DNA of 64,000 nt from Nemorincola caseinilytica (GCF_039540515.1 NZ_BAABFA010000011.1:224751-288750); one strand, 5' to 3'. Shown: positions 10,233 to 20,295, counted from the first letter of the stretch. Notes: generated from the sequence alone by a model not told the origin. Numbers and translations are program-made.

Positions 10233-13200
10233 ATGAAAAAGTACAGATCGGTCTGCATGCTGGTAATGGCCATGGCTGCATATGAGACTCACGCCCAGGG
10301 CGTTGCCATTAATAATACAGGCGATCCCGCACATGCCTCGGCCATGCTGGATGTACAATCGACAACGCGCGGCTTGCTTGTGCCCCGTATGTCCACTGCC
10401 CAGCGCGATGCCATAACAGCACCCGCTACCGGCCTGATGATATTTCAGACAGATGGCACCGAAGGTTACTACTACTATAATGGCACCGTATGGACCGCCC
10501 TCGGCGGTGGCGGCAGCACCAGTAGCTTCTGGGATGCTATGGGGCCGGATATATATAACAACAATTCCGGCAATGTGGGTATAGGTACGTCAGTGCCTAG
10601 CGCTAAACTTCATGTAGATGGTACCTCGATCATTTCGGGAGGATATATAACTCCGGGTCGTTTCGGCTCTACGGCCATCAGTGGTGGTAGTGTCTTTGGC
10701 GATAACGCTACTGCCATAGGTATGTCGATGTCAGGACCGTCCTTTGCCGGTGTGCAGTATTCAACAGCACTTGGCGGTGGGCAGGCCACCGGTTTTGGCT
10801 CGTTGGCAGCAGGTAGCGATGGCTTCATACCTTCAGAGGCCAGTGGCCAGTATGCTACAGCTATGAGTGGTGGCGTTGCTACGGGCACTACTTCGGTAGC
10901 GCTGGGCGGCAGTGAATACTGGCGGTCGCGGGCTGAAGGTAATTATGCTACGGCGCTTGGCGGTGGCCAGGCAATGGGCAGCAACGCTACGTCCATAGGC
11001 GTCAATTCCAGCGCCTATGGTTATGGCAGTGTAGCTCTTGGCCAGTCTGCGGCACAGGGCGATTATTCTGTAGGCATCAATGGTTATGTAGGTTTCGGTG
11101 TTATGAGCGCTACGGCTATCAGCGGTGGCCAGGCGATGGCCAATAACTCTACTGCCATAGGCATGTCAATGGCCGGGCAGTCTACCAGCAATGCGCAGTA
11201 TGCGGTAGCAATAGGCGGAGGCCAGGCCAATGGTATAAGTTCATTTGCGGTAGGTAATTATAACGGCTATACGCCATCAGAGGCCAATGGCCAGTCTGCA
11301 GTAGCTATGGGCGGTGGCCGTGCCACCGGCTATGGTTCGGTAGCTATGGGCGGCAGCGATTATTCGCGGTCGCTGGCTGAAGGTAATTATACTACGGCGC
11401 TTGGCGGTGGCCAGGCAATAGGCAGTAACGCTACGTCCATAGGTGTCAATTCCAGCGCCTATGGTTATGGCAGTGTAGCCCTTGGCCAGTCTGCGGCACA
11501 GGGCGATTATTCTGTAGGCATCAATGGTTATGTAGGTTTCGGTGTTATGAGCGCTACGGCTATCAGCGGTGGCCAGGCCATGGCCAATAACTCTACCGCC
11601 ATAGGCATGTCGATGGCAGGGCAGTCTACCACTTCGGGGCAGTATGCGGTAGCACTCGCCGGTGGCCAGGCCTACGGTACGAGTTCATTTGCGGTAGGTA
11701 ACTATAACAGCTATACGCCATCAGAGGCCAATGGCCAGTCTGCAGTAGCTATGGGCGGTGGCCGTGCCACCGGCTATGGTTCGATAGCTATGGGCGGCAG
11801 CGATTATTCGCGGTCGCTGGCTGAAGGAAACTATGCTACGGCACTTGGCGGTGGCCAGGCCATGGGCAGTAACGCTACGTCCATAGGTGTCAATTCCAGC
11901 GCCTATGGTTATGGCAGTGTGGCTCTTGGGCAGGCTGCGACACAGGGCGATTATTCTGTAGGCATCAATGGTTATGTAGGTTTCGGTATTATGAGCGCTG
12001 CGGCTATCAGCGGTGGCCAGGCAATGGCCAATAACTCTACTGCCATAGGCATGTCAACGGCAGGGCAGTCTACCACCAATGCGGAGTATGCGGTAGCAAT
12101 AGGCGGAGGCCAGGCCAACGGTACGAGTTCATTTGCGGTAGGTAACTATAACGGCTATACGCCATCAGAGGCCAATGGCCAGTCTGCAGTAGCTATGGGC
12201 GGTGGCCGTGCCACCGGCTATGGTTCGATAGCTATGGGCGGCAGCGATTATTCGCGGTCGCTGGCTGAAGGAAACTATGCTACGGCGCTTGGCGGTGGCC
12301 AGGCAATAGGCAGTAACGCTACGTCCATAGGTGTCAATTCCAGCGCGTATGGTTATGGCAGTGTAGCCCTTGGCCAGTCTGCAGCACAGGGCGATTATTC
12401 TGTAGGCATCAATGGTTATGTAGGTTTCGGTGTTATGAGCGCTACGGCTATCAGCGGTGGCCAGGCAATGGCCAATAACTCTACTGCCATAGGCATGTCA
12501 ACGGCAGGGCAGTCTACTACCAATGCGCAGTATGCGGTAGCTCTAGGCGGTGGCCAGGCCAATGGTACGAGTTCTTTTGCGGTAGGTAACTACAACGGTA
12601 CTGCGCCATCAGAGGCCAGTGGCCAATCTTCTACCGCCCTGGGTGGTGGCCGTGCCTACGGTCATAATTCGGTAGCGCTGGGTGGCAGCGAATACTGGCA
12701 GTCGCAGGCCAACGGCAGCTATGCTACGGCGCTTGGCGGTGGCCAGGCTCTTGCCATGAGCTCTACAGCCATAGGCGCTTATGCTAATGCGAGCGGCAAT
12801 AACAGTATAGCCCTTGGCCAGTCTGCTGCAGCACAAGGCGATAATTCGGTCGCCCTGAACGGGCAGGTAGCGCCCGGTGCTAACAACTCTACGGCTATCA
12901 GCGGCGGTCGAGCGGGGGCCAGCAGTTCTACGGCCATAGGCATAGGGAGCTCAACATGGTCTACTACCACAGGTGAATACGCGGTAGCTATAGGTGGCGC
13001 CCAAGCCGCGGGCACGAGCTCGTTCGCAGTAGGTAATACTACAGCAAGCGGCAACAATTCTAGCTCAATGGGTAACTCGGTATCTACAAACTTCATGAAC
13101 GGCGCTTTTGCTATAGGCGATAATTCTGCTGTTGCTGCTTTTACCAACAACGATGCCGATAACCAGATGATGATGCGTTTTGCGGGTGGTTATAAGCTGT

Positions 13201-13670
13201 ATTCTGATGCTTCTGCTACCGTGGGTGCCGAAATGATGCCCGGCAGCAATAGCTGGAGCACTATAAGCGACCGCAGGAAAAAGGAGAACTTTGCACCGGT
13301 GAATGGTGAGGAGTTCCTGAGCAAGATATCTCAGTTCAAGCTCACTAGCTGGAACTATAAAGGACAGGAAGTTGCCAAACACCGTCACTATGGCCCAATG
13401 GCGCAGGATTTCTATGCAGCCTTCGGCCATGATAGCTATGGTGCTGTGGGTAACGATACTACCATCAACCAGGCCGATATGGAAGGTGTAAGCTTCGTAG
13501 CCATACAGGCGCTTGAGAAGAGGACACGCGACCAGCAGGCAGAGATAGAAGAGCTGAGGAAAGAGAATGCCGCACTGAGGGCCCGCTCTGAAAAGGTAGC
13601 TGAACTGACCCAAAGGCTTGAGGTGATAGAAGCAAGCCTCTCTGGTTTCAACGGTATGACTAAAAAATAA
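10233..13670 (+). CDS. Giant SVAIG-repeat fibre protein 3 with 148-residue macro-repeats and S74 domain
   Basis: A 1145-residue paralog of the two preceding genes. Signal peptide about 1-22 (THA|QG), N-terminal module (SAMLDVQSTTRGLLVPRM, FQTDGTEGYYYYNG), head, then an S74 domain at S1012 (SDRRKKENF, partner K1017) and a coiled coil ending near the C-terminus. Unlike its neighbours, the head is dominated by a 148-residue unit repeated four times almost exactly, with degenerate copies on both sides; recognisable parts are GSNATSIGVNSSAYGYG, GDYSVGINGYVGFG and GGGRATGYGS. Such a structure suggests length change by unequal recombination. As with the others, no anchor or T9SS signal is visible. 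A 94-base, very AT-rich gap precedes it. Confidence 0.85.
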   Translation: MKKYRSVCMLVMAMAAYETHAQGVAINNTGDPAHASAMLDVQSTTRGLLVPRMSTAQRDAITAPATGLMIFQTDGTEGYYYYNGTVWTALGGGGSTSSFWDAMGPDIYNNNSGNVGIGTSVPSAKLHVDGTSIISGGYITPGRFGSTAISGGSVFGDNATAIGMSMSGPSFAGVQYSTALGGGQATGFGSLAAGSDGFIPSEASGQYATAMSGGVATGTTSVALGGSEYWRSRAEGNYATALGGGQAMGSNATSIGVNSSAYGYGSVALGQSAAQGDYSVGINGYVGFGVMSATAISGGQAMANNSTAIGMSMAGQSTSNAQYAVAIGGGQANGISSFAVGNYNGYTPSEANGQSAVAMGGGRATGYGSVAMGGSDYSRSLAEGNYTTALGGGQAIGSNATSIGVNSSAYGYGSVALGQSAAQGDYSVGINGYVGFGVMSATAISGGQAMANNSTAIGMSMAGQSTTSGQYAVALAGGQAYGTSSFAVGNYNSYTPSEANGQSAVAMGGGRATGYGSIAMGGSDYSRSLAEGNYATALGGGQAMGSNATSIGVNSSAYGYGSVALGQAATQGDYSVGINGYVGFGIMSAAAISGGQAMANNSTAIGMSTAGQSTTNAEYAVAIGGGQANGTSSFAVGNYNGYTPSEANGQSAVAMGGGRATGYGSIAMGGSDYSRSLAEGNYATALGGGQAIGSNATSIGVNSSAYGYGSVALGQSAAQGDYSVGINGYVGFGVMSATAISGGQAMANNSTAIGMSTAGQSTTNAQYAVALGGGQANGTSSFAVGNYNGTAPSEASGQSSTALGGGRAYGHNSVALGGSEYWQSQANGSYATALGGGQALAMSSTAIGAYANASGNNSIALGQSAAAQGDNSVALNGQVAPGANNSTAISGGRAGASSSTAIGIGSSTWSTTTGEYAVAIGGAQAAGTSSFAVGNTTASGNNSSSMGNSVSTNFMNGAFAIGDNSAVAAFTNNDADNQMMMRFAGGYKLYSDASATVGAEMMPGSNSWSTISDRRKKENFAPVNGEEFLSKISQFKLTSWNYKGQEVAKHRHYGPMAQDFYAAFGHDSYGAVGNDTTINQADMEGVSFVAIQALEKRTRDQQAEIEELRKENAALRARSEKVAELTQRLEVIEASLSGFNGMTKK
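10977..12752 (+). repeat. In-phase 444-bp tandem macro-repeat (four full units)
   Basis: The Gly codon opening GSNATSIG recurs at 10977, 11421, 11865 and 12309, exactly 444 bp (148 codons) apart, and a degenerate fifth unit begins at 12753 at the same spacing. A degenerate partial unit also precedes the first. Neighbouring units differ at only scattered bases, so they arose recently or are being homogenised. All lie within fibre gene 3 and keep the frame. Confidence 0.95.
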
Positions 13671-13714
13671 TTATGCATACCCACCAGGGAATGCTAACGC
13701 ATAAAACAAATCAT

Positions 13715-16700
13715 ATGAAAAAAATATTATCTCTTGCCATTTGCCTGTGCAGTACCCTGTTGCTGCAAGCCCAGGTGAAAATGAACATAGAGAGTGGCGC
13801 CCACGTTGTTGCAACAGGTGCCCCCCATTTTGTGATGGAGGCGGGCAGCTTTGAGAACAACGGTTCGTATCATGATGATGCGGGCACGTTCAAGGCCAGT
13901 GGAGGTATCATCTTCACAGGGTCGGGCACTACGCAGCTCTATAAGCTGGTAGTGGACAATGCCGACCATAGTCTTATGAACAGCCTTATCTCGGTATACG
14001 ACCTTACCACTCTCTTGTCGGGTTCGCTAGATGCGAATGCGAAGTTGCACGTCCGTTCGGATGTAAGCCCCACTGCCAGGATGGAAGTGACCGGCGTACT
14101 GACGAACGACGTTATCGGTATCATTACACGATCTACTGAGCCCATTGGTACATGCCCCAGCTATACTACCGACCTGAGCCTGAACATATCGGGCCCGGCC
14201 ATGGTGTACCAGTGGCAGACGTCTCTGGATAACGTATCGTGGACAGATGTGCCGGGTGCTACATCTGCGACGTACACAGCTACCATCACCGGTAACTGTT
14301 ATTACAGGTGCTATACTACTACCAACAATAGTAGCTATGGCCAGGCCACCTCTGTAGTGTTCCAGGAGTTCATCAACTCTGCCGCGCCTATATCAGCGCC
14401 ACCCAGTGTGTGCGTGGGGCGTACCGAGGTATTGAGCAATCCTGTGCCGGGCGGTACATGGTCTTCATCTACACCGGCAGTAGGTTCTATCTCTGCTACA
14501 GGCGTAGTGAGAGGTCTGAGCGCCGGCACCACTACCATAGTATATACGAATCCGTACGGCTGCTCATCTTCTGCTGTTATGGAAGTGCTCGCGCCTCCGG
14601 CCTCTATAACCGGTACACTGTCGGTGAATATAGAAGCTACCACGACCCTCAGCAGTACTACTCCTGATGGTCTATGGAGTAGTTCCAACGAGGATGTCGC
14701 CCTGGCGGATGCTATGACAGGTGTGGTGACAGGTGTAAGCGCAGGTACTGCGAACATCACCTACAGTATGGTCACTGGCTGTTATACTACTGCGGTAGTG
14801 ACAGTGAACAACACCACACCTATCACAGGCGCGTCGGCAGTATGTGCCGGTTCCAGCATCACACTTAGCAACGCCACTAGCGGCGGTACATGGTCTTCGC
14901 TGTCATCGAACGTGACGGTGAATGCAAGTACAGGTATGGTAACAGGTGTAACGGCGGGTTCGGCCACCATTACCTATACTGCTCCGGCAGGCTGGGCAGT
15001 AACTGCACCGATAATGGTAAATGCTCTGCCGGAGGCTATCACAGGTACACTGTCGATATGCGCCGGTACCAATACTACACTGACCAGCGCTACAGCAGGC
15101 CAGACATGGAGCAGTGCCAATGAGGCCATAGCTACCGTAGCTACGGGTACACCTACTACCGGCATAGTGACCGGTCTTGCTGCAGGCTCTGTGAACATCA
15201 GCTATACCAATGCTGCAGGCTGTTCCCGTTATGCGACAGTTACTGTGAACGCTATCCCGGCTCCCATATCGGGCAGCAGCGAGGTGTGTACAGGCAATAC
15301 TGCTACATACACCAGCTCGGGCAGCGGTACATGGTCTTCATCTGCACCGGCTGTAGGTTCTATATCGGCCGGCGGTGTCCTGACGGCGCTTAGTTACGGA
15401 ATGACCACTGTTGTTTACACCAACGCGGCTTCCTGTACGGCTTCAAAGCTCGTGTTAGTGAACGAGAGCCCAGCGCCTATAACCGGTACATTGCTGGTGA
15501 ATATTGCAGCTACCACATCGCTCAACAGTACCACTACCGGCGGTACATGGTTCAGCAGCAATACTGATGTCGCAACGGTGAATACTACAGGTGTAGTGAC
15601 CGGCCTGACCGGCGGTACTGCAACTATTACCTACAAGAAGCTGACCACAGGCTGCTATACTACCGCGATAGTTACTGTTAACAACAGTACGCCTATCACA
15701 GGTCCGTCGTCGGTGTGTGTTGGCTCTACCATCACACTTGGCAATGCCACTACCGGCGGTACATGGTCTTCACCATCATCGAACGTAACGGTGAACGCAA
15801 GTACAGGTGTGGTAGCAGGGTTAGCGTCAGGTACGGCCACCGTGAGCTATACTGCCCCCACAGGCTGGGTGGTAACCACCCCGATAGCAGTAAATGCTGC
15901 GCCGGGCACCATTGGAGGTACACTGTCGGTATGTGTGGGCGCTACTACTACGCTTAACAGCGCCACAGCGGGCCAGACATGGAGCAGTGCCAATGAGACC
16001 ATAGCTACCGTAGCTACAGGTACATCTACTACCGGTATAGTGACCGGTGTAGCTCCAGGCTCTGTGGACATCAGCTATACCAATGCTGCGGGTTGTTCGC
16101 GTTATGCGACGGTCATAGTGAGCGAGACGCCAGCCGCTATAGAAGGTAGTAATACCGTTTGCGTTGGCAGTAATACATTGTATACGAACACTACGCCAGG
16201 TGGTACATGGGTGAGCTCTGTAACGACCTACGGAACTATCTCTGCAGGCGGCGTGCTGTCGGGGCTATCGGCGGGTAATACTACTCTGAGCTACAATATG
16301 CCCGGCGGCTGCCGTACCATAAAAGTAGTGAGTGTAAGTGCTGCGCCGGCTGCCATTGGAGGTACACTGTCGGCATGTGTGGGTACTACTACTACGCTTA
16401 ACAGCGCTACTGCAGGCCAGACCTGGAGCAGCAGCAATGAAGCAGTAGCTACTGTAGTGTCTTCAGGCAGCTCTACTGCAATAGTTACCGGTGTAGCAGC
16501 AGGTACTGCCAGTATCAGCTACGCTAATGCAGCCGGTTGTGCAAGGGTAGTGACGGTCACTATCAATTCATCTCCCGATCCTATATCGGGTAGCAATGCT
16601 ATATGCGTAGGCGACGTGTCTTCTTACACTTGTGCTACTCCCGGTGGTACATGGTCCAGTTCTGCAGGGGCTGTAGGTACTGTATCTGTTGATGGTGCGC

Positions 16701-19285
16701 TTAGAGGCATCGCTGCAGGTTCTCTCACGCTCAGCTACAACATGGCCGGTAGCTGCCGCTCTACCAAGGTAGTAAGCGTAAATGCGGTTCCGGGCGCTAT
16801 ATCGGGTACATTGTCGGTCTGTGAGGGCGCCAATACCACTTTGGGCAATGCTACCTCTGGCCTTACATGGAGCAGTGCTGACGACTCGAAGGCTACTGTA
16901 GTAACGGCCTCAGGCCTTACCGGTACAGTAACGGGTGTATCTGCCGGTACGGTAGATATCAGCTACACTACTGCCGGCGGTTGTGCTAGCGTTGTGAATG
17001 TGACGGTGAACACTACTCCTGCAGCCATCACCGGCAGCAATACCGCATGTGTGGGTCTCCCATCTAACTACGCCAATGCAACACCAGGAGGTACATGGGT
17101 AAGCTCTAACACCGCAGCAGGTACTATCACCGCAGCTGGTGTGCTCACCGGTGTAGCATCGGGTAATACCACTCTTAGCTACAATATGCCGGGTGGTTGC
17201 CGCGCTACCAAGGTAGTGACCGTGAATATAACTCCGAACGGTATCACAGGTACACTGTCGGTGTGCATTGGTGCCACAACTACGCTCACGTCTACTACGG
17301 CCGGCCAAACATGGAGCACCGCTGACGGCGGCATAGCTACAGTAACTACCGGTACTACTACCACAGGTATCGTTACGGGTATATCTGCCGGAGCGGTGAA
17401 CATAAGCTATACCAATGCTTCAGGCTGTTACAGTTATGCGACAGTTGTTGTGAACGCGGTGCCCTCAACTGTGACCGGCAGCAATAGTGTTTGTATTGGC
17501 AATACGGCAATGTATACCAATACGACCTCAGGCGGTACATGGGTAAGCTCTACCGCTTCCGTAGGTACCATCACTACAGGTGGTGGTGCGCTTACGGGTG
17601 TTGCTGCAGGCACTACTACGGTGAGCTATGTAGCGCCCGGTGGCTGTGTATCAACGAAAGTGGTGAGTGTGGTAGCTGCACCAGCGGCCATCACCGGTAC
17701 ACTGGCTGCATGTACATCGCTGACCACTACACTGACCAGCACTACTGCCGGCCAGACATGGAGCAGCGCTGACGAGACAATAGCTACAGTAGCTACAGGT
17801 ACCTCTACTACCGGTGTAGTTACCGGTGTAGCGCCCGGTACTGTAAACATCAGCTATACCAATGCTTCGGGTTGTGTGCGTATGGTCAATGTGACGATCA
17901 ATTCGTCTCCTGCGGCTATATCGGGCCCTACAGGTGTTTGTTTGGGTAGTACAGCTACCTATACCAATACTACGCCCGGTGGTACATGGAGCAGCTCGAC
18001 AGGTGCTGTAGGTACTATTACCCCCGGCGGTGGTGTCTTGTCGACCTTCAATGCGGGTAGCACTACCATCTACTATAATATACCCGGTGGTTGCCGTGCG
18101 GCACAAGTGGTGAGCGTAAATACAGCGCCTGCTGCTATAACCGGTACTACCGGATTGTGTGTGAACAACACAACTTCACTGGGTAGCACTACTGCCAGCC
18201 AGATATGGAGCAGTGGCGATGCGACCGTAGCTACAGTAGTAGCATCAGGCGCCAATAATGCTGTAGTTACAGGTGTTGCACCCGGTACGGCCGTTATCAG
18301 CTATGCGTTTTCCGGTGGCTGTGCGCGTACTACTACTGTAGTAGTAAGTCCTGCTGTATTGCCTATAGTCGGCGACAATCTGGTATGTATAAGCGGCGGT
18401 ACGGTGACGCTGAGCAATGCTACCGGAGGTGGTACCTGGATAAGCAGTGTGACCAGTAGGGCCACGATAAATAGTACAACGGGTGCTATAACAGCACTCA
18501 CGGCAGGTACTACTGTTATCACTTATCGTATCAGCAATACATGTTTCAACACTACAATAGTGACCGTGAATGCAGCAATGGCTACGACCACAGGGCCCAC
18601 TGCGGTATGTGTAGGCAGCGACATCACACTGGCGAATACCACTACCGGTGGTACATGGACGAGCAGCAATGCTTCCCTGGGTTCTGTGGATGCCGGTACG
18701 GGTGTAGTGAGAGGTGTGGCTAACGGTACGGTGAATATCACTTACGCGCTCAGCACGGGTTGTGTCAGAACAAAACCTGTGACCATAAATGCGGTTCCGG
18801 CATCTATCACCGGCTCACTTAACCTTACAGTAGGACAGACCTCAACACTCGGCTGTGCTACTACAGGTGGTACATGGCTTAGCAGTAGCTCGGGTATCGC
18901 TTCCATAGGTTCGTCCACAGGTGTGATGACCGCCGTTAGTGCAGGTGCAGCAACAATAACCTACAGGCTCACTGCCACAGGTTGTTTCTCTACCGCACCG
19001 GCTAGTATATCTACATTAAGGCCGGCTGTGATAGGTGGTCCGTCCATTGCTCACATAAAGATCTATCCTAACCCCACATCGCGCTATGTATCGATAGAGG
19101 CTCCTGTAAATGGTACCTTCGTTGTATATGCGATGGATGGTAAGAGGGTAGGTGTTTACAATGTTGTTACTCCTGTTACCGCTATATCACTGCCCGGCGA
19201 TCTGGCCGCTGGCATGTATACTTGCCGTTTCGAGGGCGAGGATGGCAGCAACAGTATGATAACGTTGGTGTATACGCCCCAGTAA
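13715..19285 (+). CDS. Ig-like (BIG2) repeat surface protein with T9SS sorting domain
   Basis: A 1856-residue secreted protein. The ATG at 13715 (MKKILSLAICLCSTLLLQAQ) opens a good signal peptide, so the in-frame ATG at 13673 is not used here. Residues about 20-150 form a beta-rich N-terminal region; from about 220 to 1770 there are 21 Ig-like repeats of 70-76 residues with the BIG2 pattern (CVG, GGTWSSS, TGVVTGVSAG, TITYT, GC). From the middle on, two repeat types alternate: one with TAGQTWSSA, one with TPGGTW and NMPGGCR. The last 75 or so residues are a T9SS type A sorting domain (IYPNPTSRYVSIEAP ... AAGMYTCRFEG). The protein is expected to be exported by T9SS and bound to the surface as a stalk or adhesin. 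It follows the fibre genes by 44 bases and ends at a bidirectional terminator. Confidence 0.9.
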   Translation: MKKILSLAICLCSTLLLQAQVKMNIESGAHVVATGAPHFVMEAGSFENNGSYHDDAGTFKASGGIIFTGSGTTQLYKLVVDNADHSLMNSLISVYDLTTLLSGSLDANAKLHVRSDVSPTARMEVTGVLTNDVIGIITRSTEPIGTCPSYTTDLSLNISGPAMVYQWQTSLDNVSWTDVPGATSATYTATITGNCYYRCYTTTNNSSYGQATSVVFQEFINSAAPISAPPSVCVGRTEVLSNPVPGGTWSSSTPAVGSISATGVVRGLSAGTTTIVYTNPYGCSSSAVMEVLAPPASITGTLSVNIEATTTLSSTTPDGLWSSSNEDVALADAMTGVVTGVSAGTANITYSMVTGCYTTAVVTVNNTTPITGASAVCAGSSITLSNATSGGTWSSLSSNVTVNASTGMVTGVTAGSATITYTAPAGWAVTAPIMVNALPEAITGTLSICAGTNTTLTSATAGQTWSSANEAIATVATGTPTTGIVTGLAAGSVNISYTNAAGCSRYATVTVNAIPAPISGSSEVCTGNTATYTSSGSGTWSSSAPAVGSISAGGVLTALSYGMTTVVYTNAASCTASKLVLVNESPAPITGTLLVNIAATTSLNSTTTGGTWFSSNTDVATVNTTGVVTGLTGGTATITYKKLTTGCYTTAIVTVNNSTPITGPSSVCVGSTITLGNATTGGTWSSPSSNVTVNASTGVVAGLASGTATVSYTAPTGWVVTTPIAVNAAPGTIGGTLSVCVGATTTLNSATAGQTWSSANETIATVATGTSTTGIVTGVAPGSVDISYTNAAGCSRYATVIVSETPAAIEGSNTVCVGSNTLYTNTTPGGTWVSSVTTYGTISAGGVLSGLSAGNTTLSYNMPGGCRTIKVVSVSAAPAAIGGTLSACVGTTTTLNSATAGQTWSSSNEAVATVVSSGSSTAIVTGVAAGTASISYANAAGCARVVTVTINSSPDPISGSNAICVGDVSSYTCATPGGTWSSSAGAVGTVSVDGALRGIAAGSLTLSYNMAGSCRSTKVVSVNAVPGAISGTLSVCEGANTTLGNATSGLTWSSADDSKATVVTASGLTGTVTGVSAGTVDISYTTAGGCASVVNVTVNTTPAAITGSNTACVGLPSNYANATPGGTWVSSNTAAGTITAAGVLTGVASGNTTLSYNMPGGCRATKVVTVNITPNGITGTLSVCIGATTTLTSTTAGQTWSTADGGIATVTTGTTTTGIVTGISAGAVNISYTNASGCYSYATVVVNAVPSTVTGSNSVCIGNTAMYTNTTSGGTWVSSTASVGTITTGGGALTGVAAGTTTVSYVAPGGCVSTKVVSVVAAPAAITGTLAACTSLTTTLTSTTAGQTWSSADETIATVATGTSTTGVVTGVAPGTVNISYTNASGCVRMVNVTINSSPAAISGPTGVCLGSTATYTNTTPGGTWSSSTGAVGTITPGGGVLSTFNAGSTTIYYNIPGGCRAAQVVSVNTAPAAITGTTGLCVNNTTSLGSTTASQIWSSGDATVATVVASGANNAVVTGVAPGTAVISYAFSGGCARTTTVVVSPAVLPIVGDNLVCISGGTVTLSNATGGGTWISSVTSRATINSTTGAITALTAGTTVITYRISNTCFNTTIVTVNAAMATTTGPTAVCVGSDITLANTTTGGTWTSSNASLGSVDAGTGVVRGVANGTVNITYALSTGCVRTKPVTINAVPASITGSLNLTVGQTSTLGCATTGGTWLSSSSGIASIGSSTGVMTAVSAGAATITYRLTATGCFSTAPASISTLRPAVIGGPSIAHIKIYPNPTSRYVSIEAPVNGTFVVYAMDGKRVGVYNVVTPVTAISLPGDLAAGMYTCRFEGEDGSNSMITLVYTPQ

Positions 19286-19306
19286 AATGAGTAGTTAGTA
19301 TAAAAA

Positions 19307-19338
19307 GGAAAGCCGTTCTCATCTTGGGAACGGCTTTC
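19307..19338. terminator. Bidirectional terminator between convergent genes
   Basis: An 11-bp inverted repeat (GAAAGCCGTTC at 19308-19318 and its complement at 19328-19338) with a 9-base loop. It is T-rich downstream on the plus strand, and on the minus strand it is followed by CCTTTTTATA, so it can stop both the Ig-repeat gene and the reductase gene that converge here. Confidence 0.85.
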
Positions 19339-19357
19339 TTCATTTCAGATAATATCA

Positions 19358-20242
19358 TTAGCTGTTATACGCCGCTGCGAATTCTTTTGCAAAATCCTCG
19401 AGCCTGGTAGGACTCATTGCGGGCCTGTTGGCCAGGTAGTCGCTTGCCATTTTGCCACTGGCCATGGCTGCGCCCATTTCTGTATAGTTGGCAGCTACCT
19501 CCTGCGAAAGCCCTGCCTGTATCATGCCGTTCAGTGCATCCTCATCACGAAAATTGACCCATGGCAGCCCGGGTCTACCTATAGCAGTGCCCAGTACGCG
19601 GGCTATGTCGTGGGTAGTGCGCTCATCACTTACTATATAGCGAACGCTCTTTCCTGTATGCGCCAGGCTTAGCAGCGCATCGCCGGCCACAGTAGCTATG
19701 TCGGCGGGGTGTACCAGTGCCATTGTGGTGTTCTCGCCATAGTTGCCACCAATGATGCCCATATGCTTTATCATGCCTATGTTGGCCAGCAGGTTGTAGT
19801 AGAAGAATGCCGGGCGCAGGTGCAGCACATCTGTGCCTTCCAGTGCATTCAGTTCGGCCTCTACTCCATATAGGCCGCTTACCGGGCCACAGCCCTCCGG
19901 CATATGAGCGCCTATGCTGCTCAGGTTCACTACTTTTTTTACCCCTGCCGCCTTTATGGCCGCTGCATAGTTCTTTCCTATGCTGTGAATGTGCTCTTTC
20001 CAGTTCTGCGCATCCCATTTTGGTGGAACCATTGTATATACGGCATCGACCCCGGTGAATGTGCGGGTAAGAAAGCCCGTGTCCTCTACGCGCCCTACGG
20101 CAGCTTTTGCGCCTAGCGCCTCTATCTCCTTTACCCTGTCGGCGCTGCTGGTTATGACGGTGACATCGTGTGCTGCCTTTACGAGGCGTGTAACGAGTGG
20201 TTTGCTGATGTGGCCCAGCGAGCCTGTGATAACATATCTCAT
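19358..20242 (-). CDS. NmrA/SDR-like NAD(P)-binding reductase
   Basis: A 294-residue atypical short-chain dehydrogenase of the NmrA / quinone oxidoreductase 2 type. The Rossmann glycine motif is at the start (VITGSLGHISKPL), followed by VTVITSSADR, where the cofactor adenosine pocket lies, the AVYTMVPPKWD segment, and VVNLSSIGAHMP in place of the classical catalytic strand. These enzymes bind NAD(P)H and either reduce small electrophiles or act as redox sensors. The gene diverges from an HxlR regulator, a common pairing in which the regulator represses the reductase until a quinone or aldehyde appears. Its promoter overlaps an inverted repeat (see 20265-20316), which supports that model. Confidence 0.8.
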   Translation of the reverse strand: MRYVITGSLGHISKPLVTRLVKAAHDVTVITSSADRVKEIEALGAKAAVGRVEDTGFLTRTFTGVDAVYTMVPPKWDAQNWKEHIHSIGKNYAAAIKAAGVKKVVNLSSIGAHMPEGCGPVSGLYGVEAELNALEGTDVLHLRPAFFYYNLLANIGMIKHMGIIGGNYGENTTMALVHPADIATVAGDALLSLAHTGKSVRYIVSDERTTHDIARVLGTAIGRPGLPWVNFRDEDALNGMIQAGLSQEVAANYTEMGAAMASGKMASDYLANRPAMSPTRLEDFAKEFAAAYNS

Positions 20243-20264
20243 TGTGTTTGTTTTTTTGATAAGG

Positions 20265-20295
20265 CAAAGGTATTTTTGTACTTACTTTTCAGCAA
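20265..20295 (-). promoter_or_regulatory. Bacteroidetes-type promoter of the NmrA-like gene
   Basis: On the minus strand TTG (20295-20293), 20 bases, then TACCTTTG (20272-20265): a full match to the Bacteroidetes -33/-7 pattern TTG-N19-21-TAnnTTTG. The start codon lies 22 bases downstream of the -7 box. Confidence 0.75.

Noticed and set aside
10674..12870. CRISPR-like regular repetition
   Set aside because: The period is 444 bp with no unique spacers, and the repeats code in frame for fibre head units.
2016..13670. Prophage tail-fibre region
   Set aside because: The S74 domain is known from phage tail spikes, but every gene has a signal peptide and there are no capsid, portal, terminase, integrase or lysis genes near by.
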